Positions 41,357 to 45,378 of a stretch of 64,000 bases of DNA are shown one piece after another (within the stretch, counting starts at the first letter, position 1; every line of letters begins with the position of its first letter). Position numbers and translations under genes: made by a program. The notes below the pieces were generated by a model. That model was given only the letters and a program-made list of their open reading frames with translations. It did no database searches and had not been told where the DNA came from. The DNA comes from Perca fluviatilis. Lineage: Eukaryota > Chordata > Actinopteri > Perciformes > Percidae. The DNA lies in contig NC_053119.1 of the NCBI RefSeq assembly GCF_010015445.1, forward strand, positions 3,004,288 through 3,068,287, written 5' to 3'.

Positions 41357-41410
<54 letters not shown>

Positions 41411-41564
41411 TGTTTGTGTGTGTTTGTGTGTGTCTGTCTGTCTGTCTGTGTTTGTGTGTGTCTGTGTGTGTCTATGTGAGTCTGTGTGTGTGTGCGTGTG
41501 TGTGTCTCTGTGTCTGTGTGTGTGTCTCTCTGTATATGTGTGTGTGTCTGTGTGTGTGTGTGTG

Positions 41565-41606
<42 letters not shown>

Positions 41607-42000
41607 ACCACAGTAACAGTGGCAGTGTGGAGCTCCAGTGCAGACTGAAGCTGCCTCCCTCCAGACAGCTGAAGCTGACACTCAGAGGACGACTCCAGCT
41701 TCCTGCTCTGCTCGCTGTGAGTCCCTTTCTAACAGATCTCCACGTTTACACTTTCTGAGAAATTATATTCAACAACAAGTGTTTAAAGTGTTTCTCTGTG
41801 GCTCACATTCATCCTCGATACTTTACATCTGTAGTCTTCTGTGTGCTTTTTGAACTACGTGTCACTGGGATGGCTGACTTCCTGTTTCAGGTGAGCTTCA
41901 GGTCCCTGGAGTTACTGAGCGCTGCCTCCGTCCAGCTGCAGGAGTCCAGTCCCATGTTCCTGCAGGAGGACCCAGCTGTCAGACAGGTAATCTCACCCAC

Positions 42001-42043
<43 letters not shown>

Positions 42044-45000
42044 GGCTGTCAATCCATTGGAATATTTAATATAATCCAGAGTTTCCACCAGTTTATTGCC
42101 AGCGTTTCAATGGGGAAACATTTTTTGAATGTATTTTTTTATTATTTTTAATACTAGGGATGCACCGAATCCAGGATTCGGATTCAGCTGAATTTCTGCC
42201 GAACCTTACAATTTTTTCCCACCGAACCCTACGCTTGCACTATGCGCTGTTCGCCGTAATGACGGCGCCGTTGATTGGCAGAAATTTAAGTCAAAAGAAG
42301 GCCATTCAAGTCCAGCTACATGTTCAATCTGGTCAATGCTGATTGGTCTGGTGGTGGCGAGGACCCTAAACTATACACAACATGGCCGCTGTTACAACAT
42401 CTGGTACGAAACATCAGAAAGAATACGAGTTGAGCACGAAGGAATCTCCAGACAGCAGCCAGAATGCAGCAACTTCAGGTACAGCAAAGGAAGGACAGTC
42501 CCTGTTTACTTCATTCATGTGTTTACTGGGTTCATGGACTGAGGATGGGAGGAGGATTCGGTATTCGGTTTCAGATTCGGCAGAATCTGAACCAGTGGAT
42601 TCAGTATTCGACCAAATCCCAAAAATCTGGATTCAGTGCATCCCTATTTAATACGTTTTTTTAATCTAGTTACAGCGGGGCGGCTCGGTTGGAAACTTAG
42701 ACATAGTCGTATTTCCAAATCTCCAGTTCGCTTTTAACACTGACTGAATTTCGCGACTCTGTCCATGACTCTGTTATCACAGAAACAATTGGGCTCTACA
42801 TCAATGCTGCCATCAGTCTGGTTTTTTCAACCCTTGTTTAAAAAAAAGACACTTGTGCCTAACAACTTTTCAGGGGGGAACCCTGTAATGTTATTGGTTG
42901 ACTGTTAAGCTTTTATGGGGAAACATATATATACTTCTGTTCAGGTTCTCCTAATCAATAGGAAGGCCAGAGCTGCAGTATAAAAACACCATCAAATTGA
43001 AATGAAGAGGAACACCTGCTGCAACCGAACCGCTGATAAAGACTGGCAGACACATTCAGAGACGTTAAAGGCTTATTAATAAGTTAGAAACTGAAGATGT
43101 GGAGCGCTGCTGCCATCTACTGTCAGACATCTGTATTACAACAATAACAACTGCAGATATTCAACATACACAGAGGGATTTCTTTACTCCCCCGTTGGCT
43201 GGGTGGCCGAATAATACCAGAATAGCCAGCTAACTTAGCATTCAACACTTAATATATTATTATATAATATATATGGGATCAACAGTCATATTCTGTTAAT
43301 CTGTTAAATTACAGACATCCTGTTACGTAGGATACACGCTAAAGCCTCCAAATAACTAACTGGCTGGATGCTATGTCCGTCATTGAGTATGTTTACATGC
43401 ACACCAATATTCCACTATTATTCCAAATATGCCAATATTCCGAATTTGATACAGGTCATGTAAACAGCATATTCTGTTCGGATATTCCAAATAAGACCTT
43501 TTTCCTAATGTAGCATTTTCTGATTAAGACATGTGGGATATTCCGGTACTATTCGGGTTTTTAGAAGCATTCTTTCGACATGTATACAGCACGTTCAGAG
43601 TCTCACTTTCATCAACGACAGTGGTGTAGTCTACATGATAGGCAGGTATCCGCAGTATACCCACTAAGAAAGCTCCAGGATTTCCATATACAATGGCACG
43701 TAACAACATACTTTCCATTATAATTGTGATATATTTTGAATGTTCATCTTTGTTTGTTTTTCTTCGCATAGGATAAATAAAAGTATTTCCACCGTAAATT
43801 GGTGCATACATGTGTGTCAGAATACAGGAAATGAAGTCTTTGATGCTCAAAATTTTTCTGGGACACCCAGACCCCCCCACTGTGATATGCCCATCCTGGC
43901 CCATATATATATATATATACAGTATAGTATACCCACTACAATACATTTGACCACCCCACCATATCGTCTTTTTTGGAATAAGTGCAAAAAACTGAATATT
44001 ATGTGTATGTAAACGTAGTCAATATAATGTCCCTGCATTACGTTTTGCCTTTATGAAGGCATTTAAATGTTTTTTTTATTTCTTTGGAGCAGTTTTGTCT
44101 GATATCGTTGCTGTCTCCATATTCTGTGATCTTATTTTCACAACATTTTGTTAATGTGAAGCACTTTATTATCTCCATATTTCCCATGTGAATAATCGCC
44201 TTGTTTTTAAGTCTTATTGTATGAAAATCACATTTATATTCAACATGTAACTCCTGCCGGTCTGAAGCTACATGATGTGATGTTTTATATACCTTCAGAT
44301 TATAAAGTATTTATAGAAAGTTGATGAACTCTGTTTGGTTAATAAGTAGGGTTTCAACCTCTAAATTGATTTCTTCCTCATTAGAGATAATTTATTCCAA
44401 CATGTTGACGCTCAGAAGGTCAGGAGAATAAATTATGAAATATGAGTGTGTTTCTGTGTGCAGATAATCCTGGAGTTGAGGAAAGACGAGGATTACGTCG
44501 TCCCCGTCTGGATTATACTGGGCAGCTCACTGGGAGGCCTGCTACTGCTCGCCTTACTGGTCCTGGCCCTGTGGAAGGTACACACACACACACATTCAGA
44601 CACACACAACACGCGCATGCACACACGCACACACATGCATGCATGCATAAACACACCTACGCATGCACACACGCACACACACACGCACACACACGCAAAC
44701 GCATGCACACACACAGAGACTCTCACACACACACATACAGACACACACAACACGCGGACGCACACATGAAAACACACACACACCTACGCATGCACGCACA
44801 CACACACACAGACGCATACACACAGAGAAGCACACACACATGCACACACATAATGACACACAACACGCGGATGCACACACGTAAACACACACACACACAC
44901 ACACATGCACACACACTAGATGCACGCACACAAGCACGCACACACAAAGAGAAGCACACACACCGCACCCACACACACTAGATACACACACACACTCACA

Positions 45001-45378
45001 CATGTTTTTATCACTTTGTGAGGACCAGTAGCTGGCAGTAGCCTGATGGAGAACCACCTTTTCTGAATGGTCTAGTGACATGTTTTTACTGCTAAAATGA
45101 TTATAATGTTTATGTGAACTGGAAAATAACTCAAATTAATTTAATTATTAATTACTTGTACTTGAGTATTTCCTCATCTCAGAGGGAAATATACTTTTTG
45201 TATAGTTGTTTGTCGGCAGATAATGGAAATTTAAAACAGTTGTCGTCTGTTTATTTGTTGTCAATCATGTGCGTTTAATTTTCTATTTCCGGCTCAGCTC
45301 GGCTTCTTCAACAGACGGAAAAGACAGGAAGAGGACGAGCAGCCCGTAGCCAATGGGAAGGCAGCAGAGGAGCTGTAA
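8211..45378 (+). CDS. itga11: Integrin alpha-11, 28 exons, 5' partial, two frame breaks
   Basis: Collagen-receptor alpha subunit of the plasma membrane; family knowledge says alpha-11 pairs with beta-1 on fibroblast-type cells and binds fibrillar collagen. Exons (plus strand): 8211-8320, 8872-8963, 9074-9188, 10241-10368, 12081-12229, 12334-12478, 14142-14307, 16048-16118, 20995-21139, 22779-22927, 23301-23444, 24838-25040, 25145-25275, 26092-26258, 31702-31841, 32432-32541, 33676-33761, 34330-34534, 35245-35343, 38721-38797, 39466-39549, 39738-39855, 40854-40967, 41201-41284, 41606-41716, 41891-41986, 44464-44577, 45298-45378. They sum to 3434 nt, about 1144 residues once two one-base gaps are allowed for; human alpha-11 has 1188 residues with about 55 in exons 1-2. 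The I domain carries DGSNS and ITDGESHD (MIDAS), and [13 protein letters not shown] is alpha-11-like rather than alpha-10-like. Blades carry [18 protein letters not shown] and DVNGDGLVD calcium loops. Signal peptide and start codon were not found in the window. Teleosts have a and b copies; I cannot tell which this is. Confidence 0.95.
8556..8745 (+). mobile_element. tRNA-derived SINE, same family, degenerate
   Basis: Shares with the copy at 5921 the B-box-like GGTTCAAATCCAATCTA, the TGTCATCCCC block, AATAAAATAGCCCCCAAAAA and an A-rich tail. It lies in the intron between the exons at 8211 and 8872. Confidence 0.75.
8872..8963 (+). CDS. itga11: itga11 exon (human 4): propeller blade 2 start
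   Basis: Reads [19 protein letters not shown] and ends NPKDNSFV, close to the human NVSERKDNMRLGLSLATNPKDNSF region. Acceptor ATCAG, donor GTGAGT. The 92 nt plus one carried base give 31 whole codons. Confidence 0.93.
9074..9188 (+). CDS. itga11: itga11 exon (human 5): propeller blade 2, Cys pair
   Basis: Reads [20 protein letters not shown] and ends with [13 protein letters not shown] sequence (SHTITPALQ) plus one base of the next arginine codon. The cysteines of CGPLWSHEC are conserved in collagen-binding alpha subunits. The donor GTAATC is followed within ten bases by a long CATC-rich array. Confidence 0.93.
9199..10040. repeat. CATC/ATCC-rich tetranucleotide array
   Basis: About 840 bases of CATC-based repeat with higher-order units containing TCTAACATCCACCCA and GTGTCTTTCTAACACCCACC. 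It starts ten bases after an itga11 donor. The many overlapping open frames are repeat artefacts. Confidence 0.97.
10241..10368 (+). CDS. itga11: itga11 exon (human 6): start of the I domain, MIDAS DxSxS
   Basis: Reads [20 protein letters not shown], entering the von Willebrand A-type I domain. DGSNS is the DxSxS part of the metal-ion-dependent adhesion site that coordinates Mg2+ when collagen binds. It ends FYIGPGQTQ before an unusual donor, GTCGGT, which in frame would read Val-Gly, the same residues with which the next exon begins. Confidence 0.95.
11105..11540 (-). mobile_element. 3' end of a LINE, 5'-truncated
   Basis: On the minus strand the peptide [20 protein letters not shown], then [13 protein letters not shown] and [18 protein letters not shown], is the C-terminal signature of fish LINE reverse-transcriptase ORFs (L2/CR1/Rex-like). 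It is followed by AATTGCCCCATTGGGG, AATAAAGTAACTTG and a CAAGTT-type terminal repeat. Exact clade is not resolved. Confidence 0.7.
11571..11609. repeat. (CCCA)n/(CA)n microsatellite
   Basis: Short CCCA run followed by a pure CA repeat between the LINE end and a palindromic element. Confidence 0.9.
11622..11859. mobile_element. Palindromic MITE with ~60-bp inverted ends
   Basis: AATTTACGAATCCTACTATG with GGCCACGCCAA at the left is mirrored by GGCGTGGCCATAGTAGGATT with CGTAAATT at the right; the inverted arms extend inwards to GGGCGGGT/ACCCGCCC and outwards to TCCTGG/CCAGGA. No coding capacity. Confidence 0.75.
12081..12229 (+). CDS. itga11: itga11 exon (human 7): I domain, MIDAS threonine
   Basis: Reads [20 protein letters not shown] and later [16 protein letters not shown]. 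The GGEETRTA stretch is the expected place of the MIDAS threonine. Acceptor CTGCAG, donor GTATGT, exit phase 2. Confidence 0.95.
12334..12478 (+). CDS. itga11: itga11 exon (human 8): I domain, MIDAS aspartate
   Basis: Reads [20 protein letters not shown], then [15 protein letters not shown] and ends YAIA. The Asp of ITDGESHD is the third MIDAS element. [10 protein letters not shown] closely follows human alpha-11 and not alpha-10. Only a 104-base intron separates it from the previous exon. Confidence 0.95.
12653..13347. mobile_element. GGGCCC-ended element, copy A (3 internal repeats)
   Basis: Shares long blocks with 32690-33500 and 48554-49121: GCGCAAAGACCGACGCAGTT, GACCAACAAAAACCTGGTCT, TAAAATGCTCCTAGGCTCG, GGCTTTTAAAGGGAATGGGA and the end TTAGATCATTAAAATAGGGC. 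It contains three 42-bp units with GTCTTACAGGGAGATGTG at 12751-12887. Confidence 0.75.
13973..14066. repeat. Second CATC array
   Basis: Shares the TCTAACATCCACCCACTTAT and GTGTCTTTCTAACACCCACC variants with the large array at 9430-9510, but lies three introns downstream, 75 bases before the I-domain exon at 14142. Confidence 0.9.
14142..14307 (+). CDS. itga11: itga11 exon (human 9): I domain alphaC helix and C-terminal helix
   Basis: Reads [20 protein letters not shown], then [20 protein letters not shown] and ends [18 protein letters not shown] forms the alphaC helix that is specific to collagen-binding I domains. The last part includes the regulatory C-terminal helix of the domain. Confidence 0.96.
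14661..15034 (+). mobile_element. TTAA-flanked MITE family, copy 1
   Basis: Begins TTAACCCTTGTGTTGTCTTC and ends GGGTCAAATTTGACCCGAGG, ACAACAGGAGG with a decayed TTAA. Inverted termini and TTAA flanks suggest a non-autonomous piggyBac-type element. The internal block GTGAACTGATCATTTATTTT is shared by all copies. Confidence 0.75.
15319..15935 (+). mobile_element. TTAA-flanked MITE family, copy 2
   Basis: TTAACCCTTGTGTTGTCCTC to AGGACATCACAAGGGTTAA, 617 bp, with a long T-rich middle of TTTTTGTCGC/TTTTTTCGATG-type repeats that is expanded relative to copy 1. Confidence 0.8.
15968..16019. repeat. (GAT)n microsatellite
   Basis: About 17 GAT units ending 29 bases upstream of the itga11 exon at 16048. 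Confidence 0.95.
16048..16118 (+). CDS. itga11: itga11 exon (human 10): return to propeller
   Basis: A 71-nt exon reading [20 protein letters not shown] and then HLVK, equivalent to human FGLEMSQTGFSSHVVE. A (GAT)n run ends 29 bases upstream of it. The 4.9 kb intron that follows holds a long CA array and two hAT-type insertions. Confidence 0.92.
16170..16310. repeat. Fragment related to element at 43387-44024
   Basis: Shares TTCGGATATTCC, AATAAGGCCTTTTTCC and TTTTTAGAAGCATTCTTTGG with the larger element, indicating a truncated copy. Confidence 0.55.
17345..18131. repeat. Long compound CA array with interspersed AAxGCAGAAA units
   Basis: Nearly 790 bases of CA repeats punctuated by ACTAAGGCAGAAAC-like motifs at irregular spacing, within the 4.9 kb intron following the exon at 16048. 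Apparent ORFs here are repeat translations. Confidence 0.95.
18892..19110 (-). mobile_element. LINE/SINE-tail-like dispersed repeat
   Basis: CAATTCAATTCAATTCAATT is followed by TTATTTATAGTATCAAATCA, then TATCTCGAGACACTTTACAG, a widespread fish repeat in minus orientation. The same sequence is inverted at 62141-62260. Confidence 0.6.
19335..19744. mobile_element. hAT-type non-autonomous element
   Basis: Starts TAGGGCTCCACAATATATCG and ends CACCGTGCAGCCCTA with an exact 8-bp duplication GTTCTAAT at 19327-19334 and 19745-19752. Eight-base duplications and TAGGGC ends fit hAT. Confidence 0.85.
20091..20672. mobile_element. hAT-type element, CAGGGGTGTCAAACTC family, copy 1
   Basis: Ends CAGGGGTGTCAAACTCA and TTGAGTTTGACACATGT are inverted repeats; an exact 8-bp duplication GAGTAAAG flanks it (20083-20090, 20673-20680). 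Interior has GGGCCAGACATG and GGGCCGGATC. Confidence 0.9.
20995..21139 (+). CDS. itga11: itga11 exon (human 11): propeller blade
   Basis: Reads [20 protein letters not shown] and ends [13 protein letters not shown], matching the human [19 protein letters not shown] region. Acceptor CGTCAG, donor GTAATG, exit phase 1. Confidence 0.95.
21241..21902. mobile_element. Fold-back repeat with TTAAAGTGC ends
   Basis: TTTAAAGTGCCCATATTAT at the left is inverted at the right as ATGAGCAGAATGAGCGTTTTAA. Interior GCTGCAACAAAAATATGGTG and AGCTCAACACACAGGGTGAA recurs in inverted orientation at 31894-32110. Confidence 0.65.
21904..22424 (+). mobile_element. TTAA-flanked MITE family, copy 3
   Basis: TTAACCCCTTGTGTTGTCTT to CCGAGGACAACAGGAGGGTTAA-type end (520 bp), immediately adjoining the preceding fold-back repeat. 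Confidence 0.8.
22779..22927 (+). CDS. itga11: itga11 exon (human 12): propeller blade, [10 protein letters not shown]
   Basis: Reads [20 protein letters not shown], then [19 protein letters not shown], ending LLGEQ. A CA repeat begins three bases into the following intron (GTCACACAC), so the 5' splice site itself overlaps the microsatellite. Confidence 0.95.
22928..22985. repeat. CA-rich microsatellite starting at a donor
   Basis: CA repeat with CG interruptions occupying the first 58 bases of the intron after the exon at 22779-22927. Confidence 0.95.
23301..23444 (+). CDS. itga11: itga11 exon (human 13): calcium-binding propeller blade
   Basis: Phase-0 exon of 48 codons reading [19 protein letters not shown], with the DxDxDGxxD calcium loop DVDGDGLTD, then [20 protein letters not shown]. 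Confidence 0.96.
23600..24310 (+). repeat. Dispersed repeat, plus copy of an intron pair
   Basis: Contains TTCAACCCTTCTGAAGCGAG, GTTAGCATGGTTAGCATTGC and TGAAACTAGTGATTGAGACC. A long inverted copy lies at 38140-38560 and a shorter direct copy at 25790-25990, all in itga11 introns. Confidence 0.7.
24449..24817. mobile_element. MITE with perfect TAATAGTGCGTTCCATTT ends
   Basis: An 18-bp perfect inverted terminal repeat; the arms continue with CTCGGAACTCGG versus CCGAG segments. The right end stops 20 bases before the itga11 exon at 24838. Confidence 0.85.
24838..25040 (+). CDS. itga11: itga11 exon (human 14) with one-base gap
   Basis: Reads [40 protein letters not shown], then leaves frame. 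Downstream codons reading [17 protein letters not shown] continue the expected protein in the next frame. The shift is at the run of five G at 24985-24989; a length of 203 rather than 204 nt also shows one base is missing. The acceptor lies 20 bases after the end of a palindromic MITE. Confidence 0.9.
25106..25139. repeat. (CT)n pyrimidine tract
   Basis: TCTC repeat forming the pyrimidine tract of the acceptor at 25144. Confidence 0.9.
25145..25275 (+). CDS. itga11: itga11 exon (human 15): last propeller calcium loop
   Basis: Reads [20 protein letters not shown], then [20 protein letters not shown] and [13 protein letters not shown] is the third calcium loop seen. A CT-dinucleotide run forms the pyrimidine tract just upstream. 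Confidence 0.95.
25374..25560. repeat. TAGTCTCGCATTGCCAGA repeat, partial copy
   Basis: Truncated copy of the element at 28268-28713: TAGTCTCGCATTGCCAGATC, TTTAAACCAATCACAATCGT and TAAATAGTCTCACGAAGGAA in the same order. Confidence 0.6.
26092..26258 (+). CDS. itga11: itga11 exon (human 16): start of thigh domain
   Basis: Reads [40 protein letters not shown] and ends RTRTNV. Human equivalent is FEPSKINIFHRDCKRSGRDATC. Downstream, a pure CA repeat of about 85 bases begins 13 bases after the exon. Confidence 0.94.
26271..26356. repeat. (CA)n microsatellite next to a donor
   Basis: About 43 uninterrupted CA units beginning 13 bases after the end of the exon at 26092-26258. Confidence 0.97.
26930..27800. 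repeat. Cluster of a repeat with GACAACATTATxGxAAGGATCCC
   Basis: Two or three tandem-like copies, each with CCTATGTTCCCATGTTTTTG, GTGTCTAAGTGACTGATGG and GTGTCTGACAACATTATGGG. Related copies lie at 46760-46830 with 47350-47500, and at 50825-51125. Confidence 0.6.
28268..28713. mobile_element. TAGTCT-ended element, full copy
   Basis: TAGTCTCGCATTGCCAGACC with a GGAAGGTCTGGCTAGTCC palindrome at the left, ending CCGGAAGTGGAACGTTGTGG, GAATAGACTA. Short inverted ends TAGTCT/AGACTA. Confidence 0.65.
29501..29539. other. Perfect 16-bp hairpin
   Basis: CACCCAGATGTTTGGT and ACCAAACATCTGGGTG are perfect inverted copies with a 7-base loop, GTTTTCA. It lies in the largest itga11 intron. I see no longer element around it. 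Confidence 0.85.
30397..30917. mobile_element. GTAGCCT-ended element
   Basis: Starts GTAGCCTGACAAGCCAGACC and ends CTAGATTTCTAGGCTAC, giving short inverted ends. Interior CAAGATGTTGGGTCTGGGAA, CAACCAACCAGAGCAACG resembles an abundant fish repeat. Family not identified. Confidence 0.55.
31417..31660 (-). mobile_element. LINE 3'-tail-like fragment
   Basis: TTCAGTTCAGTCACTTTATT followed by CCCAGATGGGAAAACAAT resembles the minus-oriented tail at 11105, but no coding end is readable. A similar tail (AACTTTATTGTCTCCGTGAG) is at 35950-36060. Confidence 0.45.
31702..31841 (+). CDS. itga11: itga11 exon (human 17): thigh domain
   Basis: Reads [20 protein letters not shown] and ends [11 protein letters not shown], with the LDERR and PRAxLDE pattern of human alpha-11. 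It follows the largest intron, about 5.4 kb. Its run of eight C is in frame, unlike the G runs of two other exons. Confidence 0.93.
31894..32340. repeat. Dispersed repeat ending in four 58-bp tandem units
   Basis: Left part is the inverted relative of 21241-21902. Right part, 32111-32335, repeats TAGGTAAGGACTACTAGCCA with GTCAGAAGCAGAGTATG four times at about 58-base spacing. Confidence 0.75.
32432..32541 (+). CDS. itga11: itga11 exon (human 18) with frame break and in-frame TGA
   Basis: Starts [16 protein letters not shown] and then meets TGA at 32480-32482. Reading the next frame from 32479 gives [19 protein letters not shown], which aligns with human SLEDPDHGPMLDDGWPTTL. The exon is 110 nt where 111 is needed to reach the phase-0 donor GTGAGA. 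The GGG at 32476-32478 is the likely place of the lost base. Confidence 0.88.
32690..33500. mobile_element. GGGCCC-ended element, copy B (5 internal repeats)
   Basis: Same block order as copy A at 12653, with five 42-bp units at 32811-33025. The unit length of 14 codons keeps all plus frames open, a repeat artefact. Confidence 0.75.
33676..33761 (+). CDS. itga11: itga11 exon (human 19): disulfide loop
   Basis: Reads [20 protein letters not shown] and ends HTDLLDV plus two bases of Glu. Human equivalent is PFWNGCNEDEHCVPDLVLD, so both cysteines are kept. Donor GTGAGT. Confidence 0.95.
33806..34292 (+). mobile_element. TTAA-flanked MITE family, copy 4
   Basis: Degenerate left end TTAATGTGTCTTCTTGTCGA, intact right end GGAGGACAACAGAAGGGTTAA-like; lies 37 bases before the exon at 34330. 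Confidence 0.75.
34330..34534 (+). CDS. itga11: itga11 exon (human 20): calf-1 region
   Basis: Reads [20 protein letters not shown] early and [20 protein letters not shown] late, against human LENRGENAYSTVLNISQSAN. A TTAA-flanked MITE ends 37 bases upstream. Confidence 0.94.
34860..35110. repeat. Dispersed repeat shared with 45720-45900
   Basis: TTAAGTTTAGACACCAAAAC, TTAAGATTAGGAAAACGATT recurs at 45820-45880 in the same orientation. No coding content. Confidence 0.5.
35245..35343 (+). CDS. itga11: itga11 exon (human 21): calf-1/calf-2
   Basis: Exactly 33 codons reading [20 protein letters not shown] and [13 protein letters not shown]. The two cysteines match human IECVNEERRLQKQVC. Confidence 0.93.
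36869..37250. repeat. 16-bp minisatellite, about 24 copies
   Basis: Units CACAGCCCTATGTTCC / CACAGCCCAATGGTCC of 16 bases. Since 16 is not a multiple of three, each frame cycles through the same 16-residue peptide; all three plus frames are open for 140-160 codons. Confidence 0.95.
37468..37734. mobile_element. TAGTCT-ended element, inverted internal-deleted copy
   Basis: Reverse-oriented relative of 28268-28713: TAGTCTATATCCACGACGTT, CCACTTCCGGGATTGCTCCG to the AGACTA end. About 180 bases shorter than the full copy. Confidence 0.6.
37972..38076. repeat. (GT)n microsatellite
   Basis: About 100 bases of GT repeat, nearly pure, in the itga11 intron before the exon at 38721. Confidence 0.97.
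38140..38560 (-). repeat. Dispersed repeat, inverted copy of 23890-24310
   Basis: Shares AATGAGCCTACTTCTCTCTT, GGTCTCAATCACTAGTTTCA and GCAATGCTAACCATGCTAAC with the reverse complement of the earlier copy, about 14 kb away. Confidence 0.75.
38721..38797 (+). CDS. itga11: itga11 exon (human 22): calf-2
   Basis: Short exon reading [20 protein letters not shown] and TMAAS, matching human VAFRLDFEFSKSIFLHHLEI. Acceptor TGTCCAG, donor GTGAGA, exit phase 2. Confidence 0.94.
39282..39460. repeat. GTCT/TCTG tetranucleotide array
   Basis: CTGT-based repeat filling the end of the intron and serving as pyrimidine-rich tract for the exon at 39466. Confidence 0.95.
39466..39549 (+). CDS. itga11: itga11 exon (human 23): calf-2
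   Basis: Reads [20 protein letters not shown] then QTDLLFTR, against human KEDNVAPLRFHLKYEADVLFTR. A long GTCT/TCTG array of roughly 180 bases fills the intron up to the acceptor TTATTCAG. Confidence 0.92.
39738..39855 (+). CDS. itga11: itga11 exon (human 24) with 11-serine tract
   Basis: Reads [12 protein letters not shown], then eleven serines encoded by a TCC/TCT-rich stretch at 39775-39807, then [16 protein letters not shown]. The human counterpart has a short SSSLSHYEV segment in this exon but no such run. The frame is intact and phase 0 at the donor. Confidence 0.9.
39930..40460. repeat. 40-bp tandem repeat split by a hAT insertion
   Basis: Units AGGGGTACTCTGAAGGACTG, CAGGGGGTACGTGTC at 40-base spacing, about two copies left and four right of the insertion at 40004-40294. 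The left start, CAGTGTTTCTCAAATGGGGG, itself resembles a hAT end. Confidence 0.8.
40004..40294. mobile_element. hAT-type element, CAGGGGTGTC family, copy 2
   Basis: Short, internally deleted relative of 20091-20672, flanked by exact 8-bp copies of CCCTAGGG (39996-40003, 40295-40302). Confidence 0.85.
40854..40967 (+). CDS. itga11: itga11 exon (human 25): calf-2
   Basis: Reads [38 protein letters not shown]. Human has IQNLGLFPIHGMMM and RSGNRLLKLRDF at this place. 38 codons, phase 0 at both ends. Confidence 0.93.
41201..41284 (+). CDS. itga11: itga11 exon (human 26): calf-2
   Basis: 28 codons reading [28 protein letters not shown], compared with human NTSCNIWGNSTEYRPTPVEEDLRRAPQL. The acceptor TTGCAG and donor GTAAGA are good. 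Less conserved than its neighbours. Confidence 0.88.
41361..41604. repeat. TG microsatellite running into an acceptor
   Basis: TG repeat with TCTG interruptions that ends in the TAG of the acceptor for the exon at 41606. Confidence 0.97.
41606..41716 (+). CDS. itga11: itga11 exon (human 27): calf-2
   Basis: 37 codons reading [20 protein letters not shown] and ending LPALLA; human starts NHSNSDVVSINCNIRL. Its acceptor is TGTGTAG at the very end of a 240-base TG repeat, so it has no pyrimidine tract in the usual sense. Confidence 0.93.
41891..41986 (+). CDS. itga11: itga11 exon (human 28): membrane-proximal ectodomain
   Basis: 32 codons reading [32 protein letters not shown]; human ends FIFREEDPSRQ. 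Phase 0 at both ends, acceptor GTTTCAG, donor GTAATC. Confidence 0.92.
42005..42043. repeat. (AATC)n microsatellite
   Basis: About nine ATCA units 20 bases after the exon at 41891-41986. Confidence 0.9.
42155..42646. mobile_element. hAT-type element with TAGGGATGCACCGA ends
   Basis: TAGGGATGCACCGAATCC and GGATTCAGTGCATCCCTA are inverted ends; an exact 8-bp duplication TTTAATAC flanks it (42147-42154, 42647-42654). Short open frames inside have no recognisable transposase. Confidence 0.92.
43387..44024. mobile_element. Inverted-end repeat element of unknown family
   Basis: Starts GAGTATGTTTACATGCACAC and ends GTGTATGTAAACGTAGTC, inverted with mismatches. A minus-strand frame of 140 codons inside shows no clear protein signature. 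A partial copy lies at 16170-16310. Confidence 0.5.
44464..44577 (+). CDS. itga11: itga11 exon (human 29): transmembrane helix
   Basis: Reads [20 protein letters not shown] then [18 protein letters not shown], the single membrane span. [19 protein letters not shown] is nearly identical to human alpha-11. CA-rich sequence starts four bases after the exon. Confidence 0.96.
44578..44998. repeat. CA-rich array after a donor
   Basis: 420 bases of CACACA/ATGCACAC repeats beginning at the donor of the transmembrane exon. Confidence 0.95.
45298..45378 (+). CDS. itga11: itga11 final exon (human 30): cytoplasmic tail and stop
   Basis: Reads [26 protein letters not shown] and stops at TAA 45376-45378. 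GFFNR is a variant of the alpha-subunit GFFKR motif that contacts the beta tail; human alpha-11 itself has GFFRS. The remainder of the tail does not resemble human alpha-11 but has similar length and charge. Confidence 0.94.
   Translation, partial: LGFFNRRKRQEEDEQPVANGKAAEEL

Noticed and set aside
43524..43946. Minus-strand open frame of 140 codons
   Set aside because: Lies inside a repeat element with AT-rich low-complexity start; no transposase motif could be read.
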